A stretch of 12,803 nucleotides of DNA from Actinomycetota bacterium (GCA_947377725.1 CANCGX010000026.1:1-12803), one strand, 5' to 3'. Shown: positions 6,041 through 12,803, counted from the first letter of the stretch. Numbers and translations: made by a program. Notes: generated by a model from the sequence alone, not told the origin.

Positions 6041-7063
6041 ATGAAAGCAGTTGTCTACGACTCGGCCAAGAATTTCACTGTTCGAGAGGTGCCAACTCCC
6101 ACTCCTGCGCCAGGTGAAGTGTTAATTAAGACTGAGCTTGCTGGTGTGTGCGGAACGGATCTACATATTCACGAAGGACATTTTCTTGCAGAATTTCCTC
6201 TCATTCCTGGTCATGAAATGGTCGGCATAGTTGCAGCTCTAGGCGAAGGTGTCACACAATTTAAAGTTGGGGAGCGCGTAACGGTTAATCCCGTAGTTAG
6301 TTGTGGCGATTGCGAATTTTGCCGCGAAGGTAAGCCGATTCTTTGCCACAACCGGAAAGGCCTTGGTACTAACTGGCCAGGTTCGTTTGCGGAATACATG
6401 ATTGCTACTCAAGATTTAGTTTTCAAAGTTGACGGTCTGACTGTCGACGAGGCGGTCTTTGCAGAACCAGCAGCATGTGCAATGCACGGCGCTCAAATGT
6501 TGGGGATCAAACCAGGAAGCAGCGCTCTGATTTTTGGCGCAGGACCAACCGGCCAACTTCTTGCTCAACTGGTAGCTAAAGGAGGCGCAGCATCAGTAGT
6601 TGTTGCAGGTTCCTCTCAATTTAAGCTCGACACTGCAAAAAGTCTTGGTGCTGACGACACATATTTGATGGATAGAAAGAACGTTAAGAAGACTTTTGAG
6701 GATCTCAAAGCTATGCGCCCATCTGGATTCGATATTGTCATCGAGGCAACGGGAAGCACTGAAGTAGCGGAAATTTGCGTGCCATTGACTCGAAGCGGCG
6801 GAACAATGATGGTTTACGGCGTTACTGAAGCTCATGAGACGTTTGCAATCAACGCATTTGATGTATTCCACCGCGAAATTACAATCAAGGGATCATTCGC
6901 AGAGATTGACACCTTCCCGGCAACAATCGCGGCGCTATCAAGTGGTCGTTTGCAAACAAAGGGAATCATTACACACCGATTTAAGCTTGATGATTACGGT
7001 AAAGCACTTGAAACGCTCCGATCAGATAAGAGCGCTCACAAGGTTGTTATCGAATTTAATTAA
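6041..7063 (+). CDS. Zinc-type medium-chain alcohol/polyol dehydrogenase (MDR) 2
   Basis: Zn-dependent dehydrogenase of 340 aa. Catalytic zinc residues are C37, H58-E59 and E142. The four structural zinc cysteines are C88, C91, C94 and C102. The Rossmann motif Gly-Ala-Gly-Pro-Thr-Gly is at 166-171. After the second beta strand the sequence is Ala-Gly-Ser-Ser (189-192) rather than an acidic residue, so NADP use is possible, unlike the MDR at 4178; this is a by-eye inference. The C-terminal half has the substrate-domain return typical of L-iditol/threonine-dehydrogenase-like proteins. The start has a good ribosome site. The gene is divergent from the SDR across 91 bp with paired repeats, and convergent with the Gfo/Idh gene with a 4-nt stop overlap. 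Probably one oxidation or reduction step on a sugar or polyol. Confidence 0.92.
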   Translation: MKAVVYDSAKNFTVREVPTPTPAPGEVLIKTELAGVCGTDLHIHEGHFLAEFPLIPGHEMVGIVAALGEGVTQFKVGERVTVNPVVSCGDCEFCREGKPILCHNRKGLGTNWPGSFAEYMIATQDLVFKVDGLTVDEAVFAEPAACAMHGAQMLGIKPGSSALIFGAGPTGQLLAQLVAKGGAASVVVAGSSQFKLDTAKSLGADDTYLMDRKNVKKTFEDLKAMRPSGFDIVIEATGSTEVAEICVPLTRSGGTMMVYGVTEAHETFAINAFDVFHREITIKGSFAEIDTFPATIAALSSGRLQTKGIITHRFKLDDYGKALETLRSDKSAHKVVIEFN

Positions 7064-7076
7064 TTCGAAAGTTTTT
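7050..7076 (+). terminator. Weak possible terminator at the convergent junction
   Basis: TCGAATT (7050-7056) and AATTCGA (7062-7068) form a 7-bp stem with a 5-base loop, followed after three bases by TTTTT (7072-7076). The stem spans both stop codons and is AT-rich, so it would be weak. Confidence 0.3.
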
Positions 7077-8199
7077 CTGCCGCGTGTGAAGAATGTGATT
7101 TCATAGCGGCATCAAAAACTTTGTGCGACTCTAAAACTTCTTCCACGCGGGCGCAACCAAACTTATCGCCAAGGAGTCCCTCGCGTTCAGCGAAGAAAGC
7201 TGCCCACATTTGAAGGAGTGAATCTGGGAAACCAAATTCAAAAATTCCGCCAGTGATTACTGGCCAATTTCCCTTATGTCCAGGTTGGGTTTCAATCCAA
7301 CTCTGTTCGCCATCCTTGTAAGTAAATCGTTCCAAAACTTGTGGGTTGCGGGTTGAGAATCTAACTCCACCATTCATGCCCATTGCTGTGAAATACCAGC
7401 TATTGCTTTCTCCTGGTGCAATTCGTTTCATCTCCCAGAACATAGGAAATTCGCGGGTTTGAGATGAAGAAGTTGCTTTGATTGCTAAAACGGCGTTATC
7501 GAAAGTGTCGCAAGCAACTTGATTGCCTTGGTTATCTACTCGGGTTTCAACGATTTTATCTAGAATTGAATAAACCGATTTAGCTTGTAAGCCTAACCTG
7601 GTTGGCACATGTGCAACGTGCATTCCCAAGTCACCCATAACGCCAATCGCGCCGCAGAATTTAACTTGGCGCTTCCAGTTAATAGGTTTCTTAATATCTA
7701 AATCTGATGAGTGAAGGAAACCCGCGCGTACTTCTACGATTTCGCCTAGAGCGCCAGACTTAACATAGTTAATCGCACCTTGAGCCCCAGGATAGAAAGG
7801 CATTTCACTTGAAACACGTACAAAGACTTTGCTTGACTGTACTGCCGCAACAATTTTCTTAGCCGCCTCAAGATCGATACCGAAAGGTTTCTCTCCTAGA
7901 AAATCTTTACCTGCTGCGATAGTCGCAAGGTAAATTTCCTCGTGTAGGTTGTGTGGAACGGCAATATAAACAACATCAACATCAGGGTTCGCCAAAAGTT
8001 CTGCGTAACCTTCATAAATATTTGATACACCTGCTCCGCTAAACCAATCGCGGACGGCTGGAGATGGATCGGCGAGCGCTATAACTTCTGGGCGAACTGA
8101 ATGATCGACTAGAGCATCCCATCGACGGGTTGCTGCCAGCAATTCCTTGCCCATGAGGCCGCCGCCAATAATTCCAACGCGAACACTTTTCTGGGTCAT
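7060..8199 (-). CDS. Gfo/Idh/MocA-family sugar dehydrogenase
   Basis: NAD(P)-dependent sugar or cyclitol oxidoreductase of 379 aa. The N-terminal Rossmann motif is Gly-Gly-Gly-Leu-Met-Gly at 12-17, the family signature Glu-Lys-Pro is at 103-105, and the C-terminal alpha/beta domain has Gly-Asp-Leu-Gly-Met-His at 189-194, whose Asp and His fit the catalytic positions of the family. The family oxidises or reduces sugars, inositols and related polyols, often at a ring hydroxyl; the substrate is not deducible here. It starts 2 nt after the aldolase stop on the same strand, so the two are an operon and probably successive steps. The ribosome site is weak (GAAG inside the aldolase stop region), suggesting coupling. 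It ends tail-to-tail with the MDR at 6041. Confidence 0.93.
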   Translation of the reverse strand: MTQKSVRVGIIGGGLMGKELLAATRRWDALVDHSVRPEVIALADPSPAVRDWFSGAGVSNIYEGYAELLANPDVDVVYIAVPHNLHEEIYLATIAAGKDFLGEKPFGIDLEAAKKIVAAVQSSKVFVRVSSEMPFYPGAQGAINYVKSGALGEIVEVRAGFLHSSDLDIKKPINWKRQVKFCGAIGVMGDLGMHVAHVPTRLGLQAKSVYSILDKIVETRVDNQGNQVACDTFDNAVLAIKATSSSQTREFPMFWEMKRIAPGESNSWYFTAMGMNGGVRFSTRNPQVLERFTYKDGEQSWIETQPGHKGNWPVITGGIFEFGFPDSLLQMWAAFFAEREGLLGDKFGCARVEEVLESHKVFDAAMKSHSSHAAEKLSN

Positions 8200-8201
8200 T
8201 T

Positions 8202-9029
8202 CTACTTCAACATTTCAAGAGCATCGGCAACTGAGGTGTTTTGATGCAACATAGACATTAGCGCACGAGTCATCGCGGCTGGTTTAGCGTGCTGAATAAT
8301 ATTTCTTCCATAAACAATTCCAGCTGCACCGAGTGAAAGAACGTCATGTGTGCGCTGAAGGAGTTCTTGGTCGGCTACGCGCCCTCCGCCACGAACGAGA
8401 ACAGGGATATCTCCAGCAATTCGGATGACATCAACGTAATCCTTTGGATCATCCGTTGGGTCAGCCTTAATCACATCGGCACCTAGTTCCACAGCTTGGC
8501 GAACAAGCGGGATTACTTTCTCGGGACGGCCATCTGAAGCGTAACCACCACCATCTGAATCCTTCATTACAAGCGGTTCAATCATTAACGGCATACCGTA
8601 GTGATCACATTGAGCGCGCAGAGCAACAATATTTCGAATGCACGCATCGAGCATCTGAGGCTGTGAAGGCAAATCAAAGAGATTAACTACAACAATTGCT
8701 GCGTCTAAGCGGACAGCAGTAAGTACAGGATCGGCGATGGAAATACTGAACATATGGTCAGGCAGCTGTTTTCCATAAACGTTAGCAACATCGGTTCTCA
8801 AAACAAGACTTGGGCGATCCTTTTGGTCGATGTTTTGAAGCAACCGCGCTTGACCGATAGTTAATTGAATTGCATCCGGAGCTGCATTAACTAGAGTCTT
8901 TACTGCGGCATTCATATCTTCGATTCCAGAAAGAAATGCAGCTTCGCCAAAGAATCCATGGTCAACAGCAATGTCTAGGCATCGTCCTTTATTGAAAAGA
9001 CGGGAGAGACGAATTGATGAATCTGACAT
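8202..9029 (-). CDS. Class I aldolase, DhnA/LsrF-like (DeoC/LacD superfamily)
   Basis: TIM-barrel Schiff-base aldolase or thiolase-like enzyme of 275 aa. It opens with a Leu-Ser-Arg-Leu-Phe segment and Asp-His-Gly at 23-25, which resembles E. coli LsrF and archaeal-type fructose-bisphosphate aldolases. K188 in Val-Ile-Lys-Ala-Asp is the likely Schiff-base lysine. Arg-Gly-Gly-Gly at 213-216 and Tyr-Gly-Arg-Asn at 240-243 form the phosphate-binding end of the barrel, and the C-terminus has the expected His-x-Asn after it. A phosphorylated ketose substrate is therefore likely, giving three-carbon products or a related cleavage. The frame could begin at GTG 9044, but ATG 9029 has a GGGG 5 nt upstream and matches the family N-terminus better. 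It is co-transcribed with the Gfo/Idh gene and divergent from the isomerase and FGGY kinase genes. Confidence 0.87.
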   Translation of the reverse strand: MSDSSIRLSRLFNKGRCLDIAVDHGFFGEAAFLSGIEDMNAAVKTLVNAAPDAIQLTIGQARLLQNIDQKDRPSLVLRTDVANVYGKQLPDHMFSISIADPVLTAVRLDAAIVVVNLFDLPSQPQMLDACIRNIVALRAQCDHYGMPLMIEPLVMKDSDGGGYASDGRPEKVIPLVRQAVELGADVIKADPTDDPKDYVDVIRIAGDIPVLVRGGGRVADQELLQRTHDVLSLGAAGIVYGRNIIQHAKPAAMTRALMSMLHQNTSVADALEMLK

Positions 9030-9034
9030 GGAAA

Positions 9035-9038
9035 CCCC
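9035..9038 (-). promoter_or_regulatory. Ribosome site deciding the aldolase start
   Basis: GGGG on the minus strand ends 5 nt before the ATG at 9029, and the bases between (TTTCC) are the same as in front of the gene at 6041. It favours ATG 9029 over GTG 9044. Confidence 0.45.
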
Positions 9039-9048
9039 ATTCACTTAA

Positions 9049-9058
9049 TTACTAGTAA
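9049..9058. repeat. 10-bp perfect palindrome, candidate operator
   Basis: TTACTAGTAA lies in the predicted leader of the aldolase operon, just downstream of its predicted transcription start. It would suit a repressor site. Confidence 0.4.
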
Positions 9059-9071
9059 CTAATAAACAATA

Positions 9072-9077
9072 ATTATA
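9072..9077 (-). promoter_or_regulatory. TATAAT -10 box for the aldolase-Gfo/Idh operon
   Basis: An exact TATAAT on the minus strand, giving a predicted start near 9065 and a leader of about 36 nt. The -35 (ACTTCT at 17 bp) is poor and overlaps the -35 of the opposite promoter. Confidence 0.5.
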
Positions 9078-9090
9078 TTTTGCAACACTC

Positions 9091-9119
9091 TTTCAGAAGT
9101 AGATTCTACAGCGTATAGT
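9091..9119 (+). promoter_or_regulatory. Promoter of the isomerase-kinase operon, probably leaderless
   Basis: A TTTCAG -35-like hexamer (9091-9096), a 17-bp spacer and TATAGT (9114-9119). The ATG at 9127 follows 7 nt later with no ribosome site, so the transcript should begin at or one base before the ATG. Confidence 0.6.
9099..9109. repeat. 11-bp palindrome between -35 and -10
   Basis: GTAGA-T-TCTAC lies in the spacer of the isomerase promoter, where a bound protein would block RNA polymerase. Arms are 5 bp. Confidence 0.35.
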
Positions 9120-9126
9120 TCCGGAT

Positions 9127-10164
9127 ATGACAAGCAAAGAAGCACGTCCAGAGAAGTTACCTTCAAATCAGTTCGATCATTTTTATAAAGGTGGAAATCG
9201 GATTGGTGTCCTGAGACATGGTCCTGGCGGTCCAATGCGCCCTGAAGAATGGATTGGTTCTGTAACCACCCGTTTTGGTGAACCACGGATGGGCTTATCA
9301 ACACTTGCTTCTGGAGAATTGCTCGTCGATGTAATTGCTGGAGCATCAGAAGATTGGCTTGGTGCTGAGCACCTCGCAACATTCGGAACTAGCACCGAGT
9401 TACTTGTAAAACTTCTTGATTTAGATCAGCGACTTCCAGTTCACTATCACCCAAACCGAAAGTTTGCGAAAGAACATCTTTCACTTAAGCACGGCAAGAC
9501 TGAAGCGTGGATTGTTCTGGAAGCGCCAGCAAATGCAACTGTCGGATTAGGTTTTGCCGTCGAGAAGAGCAAGAAAGATATTGCCGCGATGGTTGAAAGC
9601 AGAGATGCAGTAGGCCTGCTTGGATCACTTCAACAATTTTCTGCAAAAGCAGGAGATGCAATTTTGGTGCCAGCCGGCGTCCCACACTCAGTACCAGCAG
9701 GAACATTTGTTCTAGAACTTCAAGAACCTTCAGATATGTCTGCACTTCTTGAATGGAATGAATTTGCGGTTGATGGCGTCAAAGATGGACATCTAGGTCT
9801 CGGTTTCGACACTGTTTTGGATGCACTCCGCTACACGCCTATTGGGTCAAGTGAGGCGGAAAAATTAATTACCCCAAATCGACTCCACGGTGATTCAGAT
9901 TTGGCAATTTTCACTGATTCCGCAAATCCTTATTTCCGTGCCGATTTCTTGACCGGCAAGCACAGCCCTGTCGAGGCAGGATTCTCTATTCTGTTGCTTC
10001 TTGATGGAACTGGGGAAATTTCATTTGCGAACGCTCCTGCAATGCCTGTCACTAAAGGTGAAGCAATAGTTATTCCTCATGCTGCAGGCGCTTGGCATCT
10101 CAATGGAGCAAGCGGAGTTGTTTGCCGCCCACCATTATCCCAATTTGCCTCTTTGGCAATCTAA
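9127..10164 (+). CDS. Class I mannose-6-phosphate-isomerase-like cupin protein
   Basis: Zn-dependent aldose-ketose isomerase family, 345 aa. The metal ligands match type I phosphomannose isomerases: a His-Tyr-His at 106-108 (in place of Gln-x-His), E126 in Gly-Lys-Thr-Glu-Ala-Trp (123-128), and H187 in Pro-Ala-Gly-Val-Pro-His (182-187), followed by a Glu-Leu-Gln-Glu-Pro-Ser stretch. A second cupin-like half fills the C-terminus (about 255-340). True ManA interconverts mannose-6-P and fructose-6-P. Here the place between a sugar aldolase operon and an FGGY kinase suggests it may act on another sugar or sugar phosphate; this is inference. It is the first gene of a two-gene operon with the kinase (14 nt gap). 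Its ATG is 7 nt after a -10 box and lacks a ribosome site. Confidence 0.86.
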   Translation: MTSKEARPEKLPSNQFDHFYKGGNRIGVLRHGPGGPMRPEEWIGSVTTRFGEPRMGLSTLASGELLVDVIAGASEDWLGAEHLATFGTSTELLVKLLDLDQRLPVHYHPNRKFAKEHLSLKHGKTEAWIVLEAPANATVGLGFAVEKSKKDIAAMVESRDAVGLLGSLQQFSAKAGDAILVPAGVPHSVPAGTFVLELQEPSDMSALLEWNEFAVDGVKDGHLGLGFDTVLDALRYTPIGSSEAEKLITPNRLHGDSDLAIFTDSANPYFRADFLTGKHSPVEAGFSILLLLDGTGEISFANAPAMPVTKGEAIVIPHAAGAWHLNGASGVVCRPPLSQFASLAI

Positions 10165-10167
10165 TAC

Positions 10168-10172
10168 TGGAA
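10168..10172 (+). promoter_or_regulatory. Ribosome site supporting the TTG start of the FGGY kinase
   Basis: TGGAA sits 6 nt before TTG 10179, just after the isomerase stop. It is a modest match but well spaced. Confidence 0.45.
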
Positions 10173-10178
10173 CCTTCT

Positions 10179-11492
10179 TTGCAAAAAGTTCTTGTTGGGA
10201 TTGATGTCGGCACCACACGCTTAAAAGTGGTGGTCACAGATCTTAATTTGAATTTAATAAGCCAAGCTGCAGTTCCTACGCCGTGGATACACACCAACAA
10301 TCTTTCAGAGATTGATATGAATCTGCTTGCGAGTACAACCATTGAGCTCGCGCAAAAAGCAGTTGCAGACGCAGATGGGCAAGCTGCGGCCATTGGTATT
10401 ACCGGGTTCTCCGAGACAGGAGCACTGCTTGGAAAAGACCTGCAACCTGTTGCACCCGGTTTTGCGTGGCATGATCCACGAGGGAATCTGCAACAAGTTG
10501 AAGATGCTCTTGGAGCGGAAACATTTGAACGCACGGTTGCGGCAAAAATAAATCCTGTTGTCACATTAACAAAAGTTTTATGGCAGCAAGAACGAATGCC
10601 AGAAACTCGAGAAGTCTCTCATTTCATAGGTGCGCCTGAATGGATCATGAGATGTCTGGGAGCTGATTTAGTTAACGAACTCTCACTTGTGAGTCGGAGT
10701 GGTTTTCTCGATATTGCGGCAAAAGCTCCATGGAAAGCTGCCGTTGAATTAGTGAACGGTGGTACAGATTTTCTTGGCAAACTAGTTGGAGCAGGTGAAG
10801 TGATTGGAATTGCAAGCGATATCGCTCCCTCAAACCTTCGAGGCGCTGTTTTAACTATTGCAGGCCATGATCATCAAACTGCGGCTTATTATTTAGGTGC
10901 AGTTAAAGACGGGGCTCTTTTTGATTCTATGGGAACGGCCGAGGCTGTCGTAAGAACATATAAAGGCACGGTCTCACAAGATTCGATGGGCAAGTTAGCA
11001 AAACACGGTGTGAATGTGGGTTGGACTGTTGTTCCTGACCACCAAACTATTTTGGCCGGCCTTCCAACTGGCATTTCCTTGGAAAGAATTAGCTCGATGT
11101 TAGGCGCGAAAAATACGGAAGACCGCAAAGTACTTGGCGACGCAGCTCTTCTCGTCAGTCGCAGCGAACATGATTTGAAAGTGAATGGCAGTTACCACAG
11201 CGTGGATGTGATTGGGATTACTGATGGAGTCACACCGGCACACATTTGGCGTGCAGCGGTCGAAGATTTAACTGATCTATTTGATAAAACAGTAAGAGTT
11301 ATAAATGAAGAAGTTGGACCATTTGATGAGGTCACCATTGCCGGAGGTTGGATTTACAATCCAATGGTGCAAGATGCAAAGAAGCGTGAATACGGTTCTT
11401 ACAATGTTGTCGACAAGCTGGAGCCTGGAGCAATGGGCGCTGCTGAATTTGCAGGGATAGCCCTCAAAGTTATTAATCCACGCTGGTCTTAA
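10179..11492 (+). CDS. FGGY-family carbohydrate kinase
   Basis: ATP-dependent sugar or polyol kinase of the actin-like ASKHA fold, 437 aa from the chosen TTG. Motifs: Asp-Val-Gly-Thr-Thr (9-13, phosphate 1), Trp-x-Asp-x-Arg (97-101, substrate side), Gly-His-Asp with catalytic base D231, Gly-Thr-Ala-Glu (252-255, phosphate 2), and Ala-Gly-Gly (388-390, adenosine site). It is shorter than the usual 480-520 aa, but all active-site motifs are present. An ATG at 10092 keeps the frame open but would overlap the isomerase by 73 nt and add a tail unlike the family; TTG 10179 puts the first motif at the normal distance and has TGGAA upstream. The partner isomerase and the divergent aldolase suggest that it makes the phosphorylated ketose that the aldolase splits. 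FGGY kinases act on xylulose, ribulose, glycerol, AI-2 and more; the substrate is unknown. Confidence 0.9.
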   Translation: MQKVLVGIDVGTTRLKVVVTDLNLNLISQAAVPTPWIHTNNLSEIDMNLLASTTIELAQKAVADADGQAAAIGITGFSETGALLGKDLQPVAPGFAWHDPRGNLQQVEDALGAETFERTVAAKINPVVTLTKVLWQQERMPETREVSHFIGAPEWIMRCLGADLVNELSLVSRSGFLDIAAKAPWKAAVELVNGGTDFLGKLVGAGEVIGIASDIAPSNLRGAVLTIAGHDHQTAAYYLGAVKDGALFDSMGTAEAVVRTYKGTVSQDSMGKLAKHGVNVGWTVVPDHQTILAGLPTGISLERISSMLGAKNTEDRKVLGDAALLVSRSEHDLKVNGSYHSVDVIGITDGVTPAHIWRAAVEDLTDLFDKTVRVINEEVGPFDEVTIAGGWIYNPMVQDAKKREYGSYNVVDKLEPGAMGAAEFAGIALKVINPRWS

Positions 11493-11511
11493 TAAGCCAG
11501 TCAAACTCCTG

Positions 11512-11517
11512 TAGATT
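11512..11517 (+). promoter_or_regulatory. Candidate -10 box (TAGATT) of a leaderless start
   Basis: TAGATT ends 6 nt before the ATG at 11524 and there is no Shine-Dalgarno site. The -35 (TTAATA at 11489-11494, 17 bp upstream) is weak. Confidence 0.45.
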
Positions 11518-11523
11518 TAACGC

Positions 11524-12803
11524 ATGAGTTTGTACAAAGTAGCGATTGTTGGCGCTGGACCTGCAGGATATTTCACAGCCCAAGCACTTCAAAATTCACA
11601 GACTGAAGACCGTACATTCGAAATAGATATGCTCGAACGCCTTCCAACTCCATGGGGCTTAGTTCGATCTGGAGTGGCACCTGATCATCCAAAGATTAAG
11701 ACAGTTGCAAAAGTATTCGAGAAAATTGCTGCAGAGCCAGGATTTCGCCTATTTGGAAATGTCGAACTCGGTAAAGATGTTTCGCTAGAAGAACTTAGAG
11801 ACGTTTATGACGTTGTTGTTATCGCTACTGGTTCATCCCTTGGTCGCAAACTTGGCATTCCAGGTGAAGACCTAATCGGTTCTATTTCAGCTGCTGACTT
11901 TGTTCCTTGGTACAACGGCCATCCAGATTTTACTTCCCTCGAAGTTCCACTTGATGGGGAAGTCGCAGTGGTTATTGGCGCTGGAAACGTTGCAATGGAT
12001 TGTGCGCGAATTCTGGCGATTAATCCCGAAGAGTTAGACACTACAGATACCGCGATTCACGCGCTTAAAAGCCTTCACGAAAGTAAAATTCGTAAAGTAC
12101 ACATCGCTGCAAGACGTGGTGTCGAACATGCCGCTTTCACTGCTCCAGAGCTTCGTGATTTACCAAAACTTGAACATACAGATGTTCACATAAATGCCGA
12201 TGAAGTAGAAGCTGCCGTATCTCGAGCCGAAGCGCGAGGAGATATTGAAAAGGAACTTCGCAGCAATCTTGATGCTATGAAGCTAATTGCCGAGACCTCA
12301 CATCAAGACAGAGATCGTTCGCTGCATCTCCAATTCCTCCTAGCTCCAAAAGAAATAGTTGGTACAGAACGAGTTGAAGGAATTACATTCGCAATCAATA
12401 GAATTGATGGCGACTCAGTAATTGATACTGGAGAGACTCACACAATAAGTTGTTCACTTGTAATAAGTGCAATCGGATACCACGCGATTCCACTTGAAGG
12501 AGTTCCAGAGAACAAAGGTAAAGTTCAGAACGTTGACGGACGAGTTGATGGCAATTTATACGTTGTTGGGTGGGCAAAAAGAGGACCATCAGGCGTAATT
12601 GGCACGAACAAGAGCGATGCGGCTGACGTTGTGAAGTTGATAGTTGAGGATCTAGAGACTCCAAAATCTAAAGGAAGCGTTGCAGATTTACTTCCAGGGG
12701 ACCACGTAGTCGTCTCTCAAGAAAATTGGACTCGGATTAACGCAGCAGAAATCGCAGCGGGTGAAGCTCATGGAAAGCCGCGCGTGAAAGAAGTTGATCG
12801 AAC
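11524..12803 (+). CDS. fprA: FprA-type ferredoxin/adrenodoxin NADP+ reductase (3' end outside window)
   Basis: FAD- and NADPH-dependent reductase that passes electrons to ferredoxin. The frame is open from ATG 11524 to the window edge (426 codons); M. tuberculosis FprA is about 456 aa, so some 30 residues are missing. FAD motif Gly-Ala-Gly-Pro-Ala-Gly is at 10-15, followed by the family stretch Pro-Thr-Pro-Trp-Gly-Leu-Val-Arg. NADP motif Gly-Ala-Gly-Asn-Val-Ala is at 152-157, with R197-R198-Gly for the 2'-phosphate. Gly-Trp-Ala-Lys-Arg-Gly-Pro-Ser-Gly (349-357) closes the FAD site. It starts 31 nt after the kinase stop but probably from its own promoter, and looks like a core gene that marks the edge of the sugar region. 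Its NADP use does not by itself tie it to the dehydrogenases. Confidence 0.93.
   Translation, partial: MSLYKVAIVGAGPAGYFTAQALQNSQTEDRTFEIDMLERLPTPWGLVRSGVAPDHPKIKTVAKVFEKIAAEPGFRLFGNVELGKDVSLEELRDVYDVVVIATGSSLGRKLGIPGEDLIGSISAADFVPWYNGHPDFTSLEVPLDGEVAVVIGAGNVAMDCARILAINPEELDTTDTAIHALKSLHESKIRKVHIAARRGVEHAAFTAPELRDLPKLEHTDVHINADEVEAAVSRAEARGDIEKELRSNLDAMKLIAETSHQDRDRSLHLQFLLAPKEIVGTERVEGITFAINRIDGDSVIDTGETHTISCSLVISAIGYHAIPLEGVPENKGKVQNVDGRVDGNLYVVGWAKRGPSGVIGTNKSDAADVVKLIVEDLETPKSKGSVADLLPGDHVVVSQENWTRINAAEIAAGEAHGKPRVKEVDR

Noticed and set aside
4178..7063. The two MDR genes as a recent tandem duplication
   Set aside because: They share only family motifs. The cofactor loop, zinc-lobe spacing and C-termini differ clearly, so they are old paralogues.
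9030..9044. GTG 9044 as the aldolase start
   Set aside because: ATG 9029 has a GGGG 5 nt upstream and gives the family N-terminus. The five extra residues have no support.
10092..10178. Longer start (ATG 10092) for the FGGY kinase
   Set aside because: It would overlap the isomerase by 73 nt and add a Cys- and Pro-containing tail unlike the family. The phosphate-1 motif sits at the normal distance from TTG 10179, which has TGGAA upstream.
11481..11511. CTGG/CCAG hairpin after the FGGY kinase as a terminator
   Set aside because: The stem is only 4 bp with a mismatch beyond it, and no T-tract follows.

Overview
The window looks like one accessory carbohydrate-use region from a streamlined, moderately AT-rich bacterial genome, with a core redox gene at its right edge. 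I infer an actinobacterium, possibly a freshwater acI/Nanopelagicales type. The reasons are the FprA-type (adrenodoxin-reductase-like) ferredoxin reductase, the actinobacterial flavour of the sugar genes, very tight packing (ATGA/GTGA overlaps, 4-nt convergent overlaps, no gap above about 100 bp), and several start codons that look leaderless. The taxonomic placement is inference only. I saw no tRNA, rRNA, CRISPR, IS element or phage gene.

Layout. Block 1 (+, 1-5215) holds the end of a MalF-like ABC sugar permease, a complete MalG-like permease, a cytoplasmic clan GH-J-like glycosidase, an iron-type alcohol dehydrogenase, a P-loop sugar/nucleoside-type kinase, and a zinc-type polyol dehydrogenase. 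Block 2 (-, 5949-5212) is a single SDR oxidoreductase. Block 3 (+, 6041-7063) is a second zinc-type dehydrogenase, divergent from the SDR. Block 4 (-, 9029-7060) is a DhnA/LsrF-like class I aldolase followed by a Gfo/Idh/MocA dehydrogenase. Block 5 (+, 9127-11492) is a mannose-6-phosphate-isomerase-like protein and an FGGY kinase. Block 6 (+, 11524 to the edge) is an FprA-type reductase, probably unrelated to sugar use.

How the genes may work together (inference). A sugar, glycoside or polyol enters through the ABC transporter, whose binding protein and ATPase are not in the window. A glycoside would be cut in the cytoplasm by the GH protein. Polyols or sugars would be oxidised by some of the five dehydrogenases, which come from four superfamilies. 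The ketose or aldose would then be isomerised and phosphorylated (P-loop kinase, FGGY kinase) and split by the class I aldolase. The substrate cannot be read from the sequence.

The most notable non-coding signal is that five ATG starts sit 6-7 nt after a TANNNT hexamer, four of them with no ribosome-binding site. This fits leaderless transcription and includes an exact TATAAT inside the end of the kinase gene. The two divergent gaps also carry short repeats that look like operators, and both convergent gene pairs interlock on an identical TTAA.
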